The notes beneath the pieces were generated by a model. That model did not search any database. It was given only the letters and a program-made list of their open reading frames with translations, and had not been told where the DNA came from. The position numbers were made by a program, and so were the translations under genes. A DNA stretch of 64,000 bases. Source: Lelliottia sp. WAP21 (GTDB lineage: Bacteria; Pseudomonadota; Gammaproteobacteria; Enterobacterales; Enterobacteriaceae). The stretch lies in assembly GCF_020532665.2 (NCBI RefSeq), contig NZ_JAIWPG020000003.1, forward strand, positions 124,001-188,000, written 5' to 3'. Shown one piece after another: positions 9,020 through 17,081 of this stretch (position 1 is its first letter; every line of letters begins with the position of its first letter).

Positions 9020-9253
9020 TTAGGCTTCTTGCCACTCAGCAAAAACCTCTTTATGGTTTTTGCTGAGAACCACTTTATTGTCATCGACTTTATCGACCCA
9101 CCCAAGCGGAATATAATGGTGTTTACCACCTGATTCCGGATCGCTTTTCGAAAGCTTGATGCGCTCGCCATCTAAATGGTCGACAACGCCGACGTGAGTC
9201 CCACAGCTGGCGACGACCTGAGTGTGATCCTTAATCTCGCTCTTGTTTACCAT
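9020..9253 (-). CDS. DUF2171 family small protein
   Basis: 77 residues. The pattern VASCGTHVGVVDHLDGERIKL with KHHYIPLGWVDKVD is that of DUF2171, a small beta-rich domain also seen in PRC-barrel-like stress proteins. No signal peptide or membrane segment is seen. A stretch of over 200 bp separates it from the divergent small gene at 9481. Function unknown; a general-stress role is only a guess. Confidence 0.8.
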   Translation of the reverse strand: MVNKSEIKDHTQVVASCGTHVGVVDHLDGERIKLSKSDPESGGKHHYIPLGWVDKVDDNKVVLSKNHKEVFAEWQEA

Positions 9254-9480
9254 ATTAATTCTCCTCTGTGGTTAATGTGCTGTTTCACGATAATAACTGT
9301 AGCCCAAAATCTCGTTATTTCATCCTCTGTTAGCATTTAGATACATCTTTGACAAATGAATAAAAGCGACTATTTATGGGCGAATTAAAATATCGTCCCA
9401 ACATCGGAAAGAGACGAATTTAAATATAATCCCTTAGACTGCTTTATAATTAATGCTACGCACTCAACAAGGAGGCAAAT

Positions 9481-9666
9481 ATGATGATTCAACATAATCG
9501 TGAAGAGATTTCATTGGCTCTTGGAGAAGCGGTATTAGACATCGTGCAAAAAGGCCAGGAGGTGTCGCGAGAAAATCTGGCGCGAACGATGAAGTACAAA
9601 GCAGAAAAAGAGGCGGACGATGAGCGGCTCCTTTATTACTGGAAAGCCTGCAATATGCTGATCTAA
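9481..9666 (+). CDS. Hypothetical 61-residue protein
   Basis: Starts at the first of two adjacent ATGs (9481 and 9484) behind a very strong AAGGAGG ribosome site, with a TATAAT at 9445-9450 upstream, so it is probably expressed. The protein is charged and predicted helical: EEISLALGEAVLDIVQKGQEVSRENLARTM. The spacing of LGEAV and a second helix faintly recalls the YmgB/AriR biofilm-regulator family, but I cannot establish this. It converges on roxA with a strong palindrome between. Confidence 0.7.
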   Translation: MMIQHNREEISLALGEAVLDIVQKGQEVSRENLARTMKYKAEKEADDERLLYYWKACNMLI

Positions 9667-9674
9667 GCCTGCTG

Positions 9675-9702
9675 GTGACGCTCAGCGCGCGCTGAGCGTC
9701 AC
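9675..9702. terminator. Perfect 28-bp palindrome between convergent genes
   Basis: A 14-bp arm (GTGACGCTCAGCGC) is followed directly by its exact reverse complement. It lies between the 61-residue ORF and roxA, which converge. There is no strong T run on either side, so it may be a weak bidirectional terminator or a transcript-end stabiliser. Confidence 0.55.
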
Positions 9703-9709
9703 CGTGATA

Positions 9710-10831
9710 TTACTCGTCGAAGTACCAGTATCCCTGATTGATCAGCTCCGTCAGCTCCTCAACAAATGCCGGGTTTTGCAGCGCTTTGCCTAATTCGTTC
9801 TGACCGAACTCGGTATAACGGCACAAGACGTCTGCGGCTTTCGGATCCGAGGTCTCCAGCAGCTCGCTGTTGATAAAGAAACTGTCCCCTACGTTTAAGA
9901 CCCGCAGCCCGCTCAGACGGCACAAGGTTTCCCCTCCCAACAGCGCATCGAGCACCTCTTCTGGCTCGTAGGCAGGTTCTGCCGCGGCGATATCCAGTTC
10001 GTGGCGTGGCGTGGAGACAAAGCTACCAAACCATTTTTTAAAATCGTCCGGCTGGCTGATCATCTCGATCATCATGTTGCGCAGACGATCGAGTTCATAC
10101 TGCTCTACGCGGCCAGGATGTTCGCGGCAGGTGAGATCCGGATCGCTGTAGTGCTCGCCGCCCAAATCGTTTTCAAGGGCATAATCTGCGAAGCTGCTGA
10201 TCAGATCCCGGCCATTCGGCCCACGGAAGCCGACGGAATAGTTCAGGGCAGTCTCATGGGTGAACCCGTCATGCGGGAATCCCGGCGGGATATACAGAAT
10301 GTCGCCAGGCGCCAGATCTTCATCAATAATCGGGGTGAAAGGATCGACGTGCAGCAGCGCCGGATGCGGGCAGAACTGACGCATCGGCAGTTTGTCGCCC
10401 ACGCGCCAGCGACGGCTCCCCATCCCCTGAATAATAAACACATCGTACTGATCGATATGAGGCCCCACGCCACCGCCCGGAACGGAATAGGAGATCATCA
10501 GATCGTCCAGACGCCAGTCCGGCAGCACGCGGAAGGGGCGCACCAGTTCAGCAGAGGGCATATGCCAGTGGTTGACCGCCTGCGCCAGCAACGACCAGCC
10601 GGTTTCACCTAACCCATCAAAATGTTCAAACGGACCGTTGCTCGCCTGCCATTCGTTGTTGAAATGGCTGACCAGGCGGCTATCCACTTCTGGCTCCATC
10701 GCCAGCCCCGCCAGCTCGTCCGGCGTGATCGGATCGACAAAATTCACAAAGGCATTTTTTAAAACAACGGGTTGTTTTTGCCAGTATTTTTCAAGAAATT
10801 CCGGCCAGTTCAGGTTCAGTTGATACGCCAT
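9710..10831 (-). CDS. roxA: RoxA (YcfD), 50S ribosomal protein L16 arginine 3-hydroxylase
   Basis: 373 residues from MAYQLNLNWPEF, the same length as E. coli RoxA; three extra upstream codons are not needed. It is a JmjC-fold 2-oxoglutarate/Fe(II) dioxygenase that hydroxylates an arginine of L16. The iron ligands are in the expected positions: H125 and D127 in GPHIDQYD, and H187 in IPPGFPHDGF. In E. coli the gene follows phoPQ. Here it sits between a small hypothetical gene and a ClpP-like gene, so its place differs from K-12, or this is a second copy. Function is firm from residue conservation. Confidence 0.95.
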   Translation of the reverse strand: MAYQLNLNWPEFLEKYWQKQPVVLKNAFVNFVDPITPDELAGLAMEPEVDSRLVSHFNNEWQASNGPFEHFDGLGETGWSLLAQAVNHWHMPSAELVRPFRVLPDWRLDDLMISYSVPGGGVGPHIDQYDVFIIQGMGSRRWRVGDKLPMRQFCPHPALLHVDPFTPIIDEDLAPGDILYIPPGFPHDGFTHETALNYSVGFRGPNGRDLISSFADYALENDLGGEHYSDPDLTCREHPGRVEQYELDRLRNMMIEMISQPDDFKKWFGSFVSTPRHELDIAAAEPAYEPEEVLDALLGGETLCRLSGLRVLNVGDSFFINSELLETSDPKAADVLCRYTEFGQNELGKALQNPAFVEELTELINQGYWYFDE

Positions 10832-10940
10832 GGGTAGCACCAGTGAGATAAGAGACGGGTGCCATTATGAAAGCGGGGGCGTGGGGATGCTTTGTTGTGG
10901 GTCAAGCGACAGTGAAAAGCCCAGTGCCTTTCATGAAAGG

Positions 10941-10967
10941 GTTAGCGCCCGGCTGGCGGGCGCTAAC
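10941..10967 (-). terminator. Hairpin after the ClpP-like gene
   Basis: A 10-bp inverted repeat, GTTAGCGCCC and GGGCGCTAAC, around a 7-base loop. It follows the stop of the ClpP-like gene on the minus strand. The following strand reads CCCTTTC, a weak T tract. Probable terminator separating this gene from roxA. Confidence 0.6.
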
Positions 10968-10976
10968 GGGGAGACA

Positions 10977-11582
10977 TTAATCCAGCTTCAGCTCATCGTA
11001 CTGGGTGATGATCTTGCCTACGATGCCATAATCCAGCGCTTCCGCCGGGGACATCCAGAAGTTACGGTCGGTATCTTTTTTCACTTTTTCCAGCGGCTGA
11101 CCGGTCGCGTCTGCGATCAGTTTGTTGACGCGCTCAAGCATACGAATAATTTCGCGGGCTTCGATCTCGATATCCGTTGCCTGACCGCGCACGCCGCCCA
11201 GTGGCTGATGGATCATAAAGCGGGTGTTTGGCAGAGCGTAACGGTGCTCTTTTTTCGCCGCCAGGAAGATGGTGATCCCTGCGCTTGCCACCCAGCCGGT
11301 GCCAATCACGTGCACCTCAGGGCGAATGAATTTAATAAAGTCGTGGATGGTATCCCCGGCTTCCACATGACCGCCCTGGCTGTTGATATACAGCTTGATC
11401 GGGTCGTTACTGACGCTTTGCAGCAGGATCAGTTGGGTTATGACTTTTTCAGCCAGTGCCTGGTCTATTTCTCCCGAAATAATAATCGAGCGTGATTCAA
11501 GCAGCTTTTGCTGCAACGCGCCCGCGCCGTTTTTTCCGTCGGCTTTCTCAGTGTTGTCGCGATCTTTCTGTGTGAAGTGCAT
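10977..11582 (-). CDS. ClpP-family serine peptidase (second ClpP-like protein)
   Basis: 201 residues with the ClpP fold signatures: LYINSQGGHVEAGDTIHDFI, the nucleophile serine in GWVASAGITIFLAA, the catalytic histidine in FMIHQPLGG and an aspartate-containing NFWMSPAEALDYGIV. Canonical enteric ClpP has MGQAASMGAFLL, so this is a divergent paralogue and not the housekeeping clpP; no clpX is adjacent. An acidic, polar N-terminal tail (residues 1-25) replaces the usual propeptide. It has a GAGGA ribosome site and stands alone between hairpins. It may form its own or mixed ring; which unfoldase it uses is unknown. Confidence 0.88.
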   Translation of the reverse strand: MHFTQKDRDNTEKADGKNGAGALQQKLLESRSIIISGEIDQALAEKVITQLILLQSVSNDPIKLYINSQGGHVEAGDTIHDFIKFIRPEVHVIGTGWVASAGITIFLAAKKEHRYALPNTRFMIHQPLGGVRGQATDIEIEAREIIRMLERVNKLIADATGQPLEKVKKDTDRNFWMSPAEALDYGIVGKIITQYDELKLD

Positions 11583-11752
11583 TATGCTTATCCTCGGCTT
11601 TTAGCGCTCAAAGTCAGAGTGTAGCCTGTTTTACCTGTCAAAGTCCTTAAGGGCGCACACTCCACGCTTTCGTTGTTATGCAGAATCTGAATCATGCTGT
11701 AGAACGGGCAGGACACTCTGTTGATTACGCTGCACAACCCACGAGGATTTCA

Positions 11753-12139
11753 ATGAAAATTGCACACGTCGCACTCTGGACCCGCAACCTGGACGCACAG
11801 GTTCATTTCTGGGAAAACATCTTTGGCGGACACAGCAACGCGCGATACGTCAGTCAAAACCGCCCGGGATTTTCATCGCACTTTATTACCCTCGAGGGTG
11901 GCCCGACGATAGAACTGATGACGGTACCGGATCTCCCCGACGCCCCTTCGCACCCTGAGTTTGTTGGCTGGGCACATATTGCCGTCACGGTAGGCAGCCG
12001 GGCGGACGTCGACAGAATGGCGGCGCAGGCACGCGAAACGAGTACCCTGATCAGCGCGCCGCGGATGACCGGCGATGGCTTTTACGAGGCCGTGATTGCC
12101 GACCCGGATGGCAACCGAATTGAACTGGTCGGCGAGTAA
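11753..12139 (+). CDS. VOC-family (glyoxalase/dioxygenase superfamily) protein
   Basis: 128 residues from the ATG at 11753, which has a GAGGATTT ribosome site; the longer in-frame extension upstream is not supported. Two beta-alpha-beta-beta-beta modules are visible: IAHVALWTRNLDAQVHFWENIFGG and AHIAVTVGSRADVDRMAAQA, ending in VIADPDGNRIELVGE with the metal-ligand glutamate. The conserved histidines and glutamate fit a metal-dependent VOC enzyme. The substrate is unknown; it is not FosA, which is a separate gene in this window. Confidence 0.85.
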   Translation: MKIAHVALWTRNLDAQVHFWENIFGGHSNARYVSQNRPGFSSHFITLEGGPTIELMTVPDLPDAPSHPEFVGWAHIAVTVGSRADVDRMAAQARETSTLISAPRMTGDGFYEAVIADPDGNRIELVGE

Positions 12140-12155
12140 CCTTACCTGAACCGCG

Positions 12156-12181
12156 TCACTGCCCACCTGAACAGGCAGTGA
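12156..12181. terminator. Hairpin after the VOC gene
   Basis: TCACTGCC and GGCAGTGA form an 8-bp stem around a 10-base loop between the VOC gene and the McrB-like gene. The following bases are AT-rich but not a clean T run. It likely separates the two transcripts. Confidence 0.5.
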
Positions 12182-12233
12182 CATAATTAAGATTAATCTC
12201 ATAAACTAAGCCATTTTCCGATTTCCGGAGTTT

Positions 12234-14303
12234 ATGATGGTTCAGGATCGCACCGCGCTCGCCCCTTTTTTCCGCACACACAGTGCAAAGAACCGTGAAT
12301 ACAGCCCTAAGTGGGGCCCCGCCTACCACGATATTGCGGACCAGGTCCAACGAGAGCGTCCCGATTTTAACGATCCCGGCCTGCTAAAATCGCTCTGGTA
12401 CGATCGCTCTAACGGCGTCGCCAGCATTAAGCAAGGGGGCATGTCGCTTGATGAATTTAACGGCGCACACACGCACTTGCGTGAACTCACCCGCTTAATG
12501 GCGCAGGGATGTACGCCTGAGGTGTATCAGGCGGTGGTCAACCAGCTTCAGGCGCTTAAAGCTCAAAATATCCTTAAAAAACAGTACTGGGCGCTTTGTC
12601 ATCGGGCCTTTGCCACGATCTATCCTGAAATGGTGTCGAACGTCGTCAATACCAGTATGTTTTCGCGCATTTATAACTATTGTAATAACCGTTTTGGTCT
12701 TGGGCTGTCCGGAAAGGGCGAGTGGTTTGAAAAAAACCTCGAGTTAAAAGAGGCGCTGACGCGTGAGACAGGCCATGCGATCGATCCGATAGAACTGAAT
12801 ATGTCGCTTTGGCATCTTTATACGCATTACATCAAGGATCAAAGTGAAATCGGATTAGTCAGCCAGGCGTCGTTCGTTGATGAGGACGAAGAGGATGCGG
12901 TGGCTGGCACGCCGGATATCCCCCTGAACGTCATCCTGTACGGTCCGCCGGGAACCGGTAAAACCTACACCACCGTCGAACATGCGGTGCGCGCCTGTGA
13001 GCCAGAGGAATATTCCCGCTTACTAGATGGCCTTGAAGGCAGCGCATATCGAACCGAACTGAAAGCGCTTTATGACCGTCTGGTGGAAGAAGGGCGAATT
13101 CGCTTTGTGACATTCCACCAGAGTTTTGGCTACGAAGAGTTTATTGAAGGACTCAGGGCCGATACCACTCACGACGGAAATGTCCGCTACGAGATCAAAT
13201 CGGGCGTCTTTAAGCAAATCTGTGAAGACGCCGCGTTTGGTCATGCGGGCGAGCAGCTGGCCCTGAATGAGGCCCTGTCACAGTTTCAGGCCGATCTGAT
13301 CGAAAACGACAGCATGACGCTTCACACGCCATCAGGAAACGCGTTCCGGGTGACCTATAAAAGTGAGACGTGTTTCGGCATCTTCCCTTCACAAAGCAAA
13401 AAATCAGATCTGGGCAACGGCTATAACGCGTATCTGAAGGACATCAAATCCTGGTATCAGGATAATCACGCCGACGTTCATAACCCGTCCTATGTGAGAG
13501 GTATCCTTCACCATTTGCAGGAGACGTATCACCTTCCGGCCACCCCGGCTGAGACTTCCCCTGCCAAACGTCAGAACTACGTGCTGATTATCGATGAGAT
13601 TAACCGCGGCAATATCTCCAAAATCTTTGGCGAACTGATTACCCTGATTGAAACCTCAAAACGCGCGGGTGAAGCGGAAGCACTGAGCGTTGTGCTTCCC
13701 TACTCCGGGCAAACGTTCCGCGTGCCGAATAACCTTTATCTGGTCGGCACCATGAACACCGCGGATCGATCGCTAACCGCCCTCGATACCGCGCTGCGTC
13801 GCCGGTTCGAGTTCAAAGCGATGCTGCCAAAGGCATCCCTGCTGGAGGGGCATGTCATCAATGGCATTAACCTTAAGCAGCTGCTTGTAACGCTGAATGA
13901 ACGTATCGAGATGCTTTACGACAGCGAACATACGCTTGGGCACGCGTTTTTCATCCCGATAATTCAAAACGCCGATGACGAAGACGCTGCGTTCGACAGG
14001 CTGCGTCGGGTAATGAAAAACAAAGTGCTGCCTCTGCTGGAAGAGTATTTTTATAACGACTGGCAAAAGATACGGCTGGTGCTGGGTGATAACCAAAAAA
14101 AGGCGCCTGAGCTGTGCTTTATCCGCTCGATTAAAAACGAGGGTAACGCGCAACGCCTGTTTGGTGCCGATGCGACAGATGAACTGCAGGAGGCCGGGGA
14201 TCGTTATTATCTCGCCAGTGAAGAGGATCCGGTCTGGCTCACTCCACTCGCCTGGCGCCAGATTTACGATCCTCAGGCGCGCGACACGGAGCAGGAGGCA
14301 TGA
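12234..14303 (+). CDS. McrB-like AAA+ GTPase/ATPase of a type IV restriction system
   Basis: 689 residues. Two ATGs are adjacent (12234, 12237); CGGAG is better spaced for the second. Residues 1-215 form an all-helical N-terminal region that does not look like the DNA-binding domain of E. coli McrB. The AAA+ motor follows: Walker A GPPGTGKT at 237-244, a conserved VTFHQSFGYEEFIEGL segment, Walker B IIDEINRG near 452-459 and the McrB nucleotide signature MNTADRS at 507-513, then ALRRRFEF. McrB motors drive cleavage of methylated DNA with the McrC nuclease, whose gene overlaps by 4 bp here. The different N-terminus implies a different target specificity or a target other than methylcytosine. 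Confidence 0.9.
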   Translation: MMVQDRTALAPFFRTHSAKNREYSPKWGPAYHDIADQVQRERPDFNDPGLLKSLWYDRSNGVASIKQGGMSLDEFNGAHTHLRELTRLMAQGCTPEVYQAVVNQLQALKAQNILKKQYWALCHRAFATIYPEMVSNVVNTSMFSRIYNYCNNRFGLGLSGKGEWFEKNLELKEALTRETGHAIDPIELNMSLWHLYTHYIKDQSEIGLVSQASFVDEDEEDAVAGTPDIPLNVILYGPPGTGKTYTTVEHAVRACEPEEYSRLLDGLEGSAYRTELKALYDRLVEEGRIRFVTFHQSFGYEEFIEGLRADTTHDGNVRYEIKSGVFKQICEDAAFGHAGEQLALNEALSQFQADLIENDSMTLHTPSGNAFRVTYKSETCFGIFPSQSKKSDLGNGYNAYLKDIKSWYQDNHADVHNPSYVRGILHHLQETYHLPATPAETSPAKRQNYVLIIDEINRGNISKIFGELITLIETSKRAGEAEALSVVLPYSGQTFRVPNNLYLVGTMNTADRSLTALDTALRRRFEFKAMLPKASLLEGHVINGINLKQLLVTLNERIEMLYDSEHTLGHAFFIPIIQNADDEDAAFDRLRRVMKNKVLPLLEEYFYNDWQKIRLVLGDNQKKAPELCFIRSIKNEGNAQRLFGADATDELQEAGDRYYLASEEDPVWLTPLAWRQIYDPQARDTEQEA

Positions 14304-15625
14304 CCACCCCACCGCCGTGGACGCTCTATGAGTATGGTTATCTGGTAAGCGAAGCAAATTCCGGCCGCGTTCAGGACGCGGTTGCCCTGCCCGACCCGCT
14401 GTTTCAGTGGCTGGAGCAGCGCTGCCTGAGCGATGGCGATGAATACGATCGCCGTCTGCTGACGTTACGCACCGTAGGGCGAGTAAAGGTTATTCAGGTC
14501 AAAAACTACGTGGGCGTTCTCGCCCTGCCCGGCGGTGCGTTGATCGAGGTATTACCCAAAACGGGACGCGGAGAAGAGAATCATGCCCGGGCGCGCGAAC
14601 AGCTGATCATGATGCTGCGTACGTTGAAAACCTTCCGCCATATTGCGACCACTCCCGCCAGCGTCAAAACGTCGCGTATGCCCCTGATGGATATTTTCAT
14701 TCAGCAGTTTATTACCAGCGTACAGGCGATCCTGCGTCAGGGCCTTAAGCGGGATTATTTACGCCGCGAGGATAATCTCTCGTGGATGAAGGGCAAACTG
14801 CGGGTGTCGGCCCAGTTGTCCAAAAACAGCGTACGGCCCGATCGTTTTCAGGTGGAATATGACGAGTACAGCGTCGAACGCCCTGAAAACCGCCTCCTGA
14901 AAACGGCTATCGATAAAGTCAGGCGCTTGACCCGTAATCCAGCGCTGATCCAGCAGCTTCACCCCTTGCAGGCCCATTTCGACCCTGTTGCCGCCGTGGC
15001 GGATGTCGCGGTTGCTTTCAGTCAGGTGCGACTCGGCCGGCATATGCATCATTACGTGCAGGCCCTGGACTGGGCCAGGTTGATTCTTCAGGGCGAGTCG
15101 CCGCACTGTATGCAGGGCCAGGCTAACGCTATCTCGCTCCTTTTTCCCATGGAGGCGGTATTTGAATCCTTTGTTGCCGCATGGATGCGCCATCATCAGC
15201 GGCACTATCGGGTGGAGACGCAGGCGAGAGAGAAGAGTCTGGCGCGGTTTAATACCCGGCACATGTTCACGTTAAAACCGGATATCTGGCTTCGCTCACC
15301 GACTGACGCTGAACCCAGGCCGATCGTTTGCGATACCAAATGGAAGATGATCCAGACCCATAAACCCGGCTTTAATCTGGCACAGGACGATTTGTATCAG
15401 ATGCTGGCGTATGGCCTGCATTACCTTGATGGCGAGGGCGAGATGTTGCTTATCTATCCTGAGCATGACGGGTTTAGCCAGCCGCTGCCGCATCCCTTTG
15501 ACCTGCATAAAGAGGGGAAACCAGACTTGCGTTTATGGGTGGTGCCTTTTTACATTGGCGACAGCATCAACACCTCGCGGCTTCGCCTTCCCGACAGCTT
15601 CCCCGCAAGCCTGACGCCTGCTTAG
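14300..15625 (+). CDS. McrC-type nuclease subunit
   Basis: 441 residues. The start ATG overlaps the McrB-like stop (ATGA), so the two are translationally coupled. An N-terminal beta-rich region (VIQVKNYVGVLALPGG, IEVLPKTG) matches McrC proteins. The PD-(D/E)XK nuclease centre is near the C-terminus: KPDIWL with D328, then CDTKWK with D345 and K347. It should cut DNA when bound to the McrB ring. A perfect inverted repeat overlaps the stop codon and probably terminates the operon. The pair forms a complete two-gene restriction unit. Confidence 0.9.
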   Translation: MTTPPPWTLYEYGYLVSEANSGRVQDAVALPDPLFQWLEQRCLSDGDEYDRRLLTLRTVGRVKVIQVKNYVGVLALPGGALIEVLPKTGRGEENHARAREQLIMMLRTLKTFRHIATTPASVKTSRMPLMDIFIQQFITSVQAILRQGLKRDYLRREDNLSWMKGKLRVSAQLSKNSVRPDRFQVEYDEYSVERPENRLLKTAIDKVRRLTRNPALIQQLHPLQAHFDPVAAVADVAVAFSQVRLGRHMHHYVQALDWARLILQGESPHCMQGQANAISLLFPMEAVFESFVAAWMRHHQRHYRVETQAREKSLARFNTRHMFTLKPDIWLRSPTDAEPRPIVCDTKWKMIQTHKPGFNLAQDDLYQMLAYGLHYLDGEGEMLLIYPEHDGFSQPLPHPFDLHKEGKPDLRLWVVPFYIGDSINTSRLRLPDSFPASLTPA

Positions 15626-15634
15626 CAGGCGTCA
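15612..15634. terminator. Terminator overlapping the mcrC-like stop codon
   Basis: TGACGCCTGC and GCAGGCGTCA form a 10-bp stem around TTA; the stop codon TAG lies in the loop and right arm. It sits between the convergent McrC-like and GPH transporter genes and could serve both strands. The downstream bases CTTCTGTT give only a modest T tract. Confidence 0.65.
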
Positions 15635-15641
15635 GCTTCTG

Positions 15642-17036
15642 TTAATTGACCGATACCGGGCCCGTTACCTGCCCTTGGTCGTTGCCGGGCTGACGGGCCT
15701 GGTCGCGACGCTCCGCCAGCAAACGGCATATCTCAGCGTGCTTCTCCTCGGTAAAGGTAAAGCGAGACATGCACAGCAGGCGAATCACGGAGCCAATCGC
15801 CGGGAGCAGACAAATCCCGAAGAACAGTCCTGTTAACACGCCGTCGCTTTGCGCCTGCGCCTGAGGCACGTAGCCTATCATCGTCAGGAAGACGCCTATC
15901 AACCCGCCGCCCACGGCGACGGACATCTTGCCGGTAAAGGTCTGCCCCGAGAAGGTAATGGCCGCGCAGCGTTTATGTGTGTGATATTCCGCGTATTCAA
16001 TGGTGTCGGCAATCATCGACGAGGTGAGGATGTTGGTCATCATCACGAACAGCGTGCTCAGGCCCAGCAGGACAAACAGCAGCGTCGTTTGCTGATAGCC
16101 TGCAAACCACATCACCAGCCGCACGGCCACATCCAGCCCGCAGAGGATCATAAACAGCTGCCGCTTTTGCATCCTGCGCGTCAGCATCGGCGCAATCAGG
16201 CACACCACCGCGGCCAAAATCCCCATAATGCCAATCGCCATTTGCAGGCTGCCATCGCCCAGATTGTAGATAAAGAAGTAGATATAAATACCGTTCGCGA
16301 CGTTATGGAATACGCAGAAAAAGAACGATAACAGGATAATAAAGAGAGGCTTATTCTGCCGCAGGTTATGGAACGTATCGCGTATCGTCACCTTCTCCGG
16401 GCTGGGCGGCACGCGCTCTTTAATCTGGACAAAGCCATTTATCATCAGCGGCAGGCCGACCATCATCATCACCAGCGCCGCCATAAAATAGCCTTTGTCA
16501 TCACTGTACTGCGCAAAAAAGGCCGCCAGTTTGGGGAAGAAGATATTGGCGCAGGCAATACCCGCATTCACGCCCAGCATCGCTGCCGTGACCGCCCGGG
16601 TACGCTCGCCTGAGTCATTGGTCATTACCGATGACATCGACCAGAACGGAATATCGGATATGGCGTACAACGTTCCCCACAGGATATAGGTCACCCCGGC
16701 ATAGAGAATTTTGGTGGTCATGTCCGCTTCGATTTTATAAAACGACAGCAGCGTAACGCCGGTGATCAGCAGCGGCGCAATCAGCAGAAAGTGACGAAAT
16801 TTACCGAACCTGCTGTTAATCGTATCCATAAAGCTGGCAAACAGCGGATCGTGAACCGCATCCCAGACGCGGGCGATCAGGAATATGGAGCTTGCGGCCA
16901 GCGCCGAAATCCCCAGCACGTCGGTGTAAAAATAGTTAATGAATGAACCCACTAAACCAAAGCTAAAACACTGACCTAAACCATAACCAAAATAGGACCA
17001 TAACTCGCGAGACGGTATTTTCATTGTCGTTGCCAT
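15642..17036 (-). CDS. GPH-family glycoside/sugar:cation symporter
   Basis: 464 residues with about twelve hydrophobic segments. The family signature is clear: YGLGQCFSFGLVGSFINYFYTDVLG at the N-terminus and the RVWDAVHDPLFASFMD loop between helices, as in MelB, XylP and YagG proteins. It is an inner-membrane symporter that would import a glycoside or oligosaccharide with a cation. It lies 45 bp downstream of a GH5-type glycosidase gene on the same strand, and a divergent LacI regulator completes the cassette. The specific sugar cannot be read from the sequence. Confidence 0.9.
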   Translation of the reverse strand: MATTMKIPSRELWSYFGYGLGQCFSFGLVGSFINYFYTDVLGISALAASSIFLIARVWDAVHDPLFASFMDTINSRFGKFRHFLLIAPLLITGVTLLSFYKIEADMTTKILYAGVTYILWGTLYAISDIPFWSMSSVMTNDSGERTRAVTAAMLGVNAGIACANIFFPKLAAFFAQYSDDKGYFMAALVMMMVGLPLMINGFVQIKERVPPSPEKVTIRDTFHNLRQNKPLFIILLSFFFCVFHNVANGIYIYFFIYNLGDGSLQMAIGIMGILAAVVCLIAPMLTRRMQKRQLFMILCGLDVAVRLVMWFAGYQQTTLLFVLLGLSTLFVMMTNILTSSMIADTIEYAEYHTHKRCAAITFSGQTFTGKMSVAVGGGLIGVFLTMIGYVPQAQAQSDGVLTGLFFGICLLPAIGSVIRLLCMSRFTFTEEKHAEICRLLAERRDQARQPGNDQGQVTGPVSVN

Positions 17037-17052
17037 AGGGTGTACCTTGCTG

Positions 17053-17072
17053 CCCGGCGGTGAACCGCCGGG
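17053..17072 (-). repeat. Intercistronic hairpin in the GH5-transporter operon
   Basis: CCCGGCGG and CCGCCGGG form an 8-bp GC-only stem with a 4-base loop between the glycosidase stop and the transporter start. There is no T run after it on the minus strand. It is more likely an mRNA stabiliser or attenuating hairpin that sets the ratio of the two products than a terminator. Confidence 0.5.
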
Positions 17073-17081
17073 TCGTTATTA

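Noticed and set aside
11678-11752. N-terminal extension of the VOC gene
   Set aside because: The internal ATG at 11753 has a clear GAGGATTT ribosome site and matches the start of the VOC fold.
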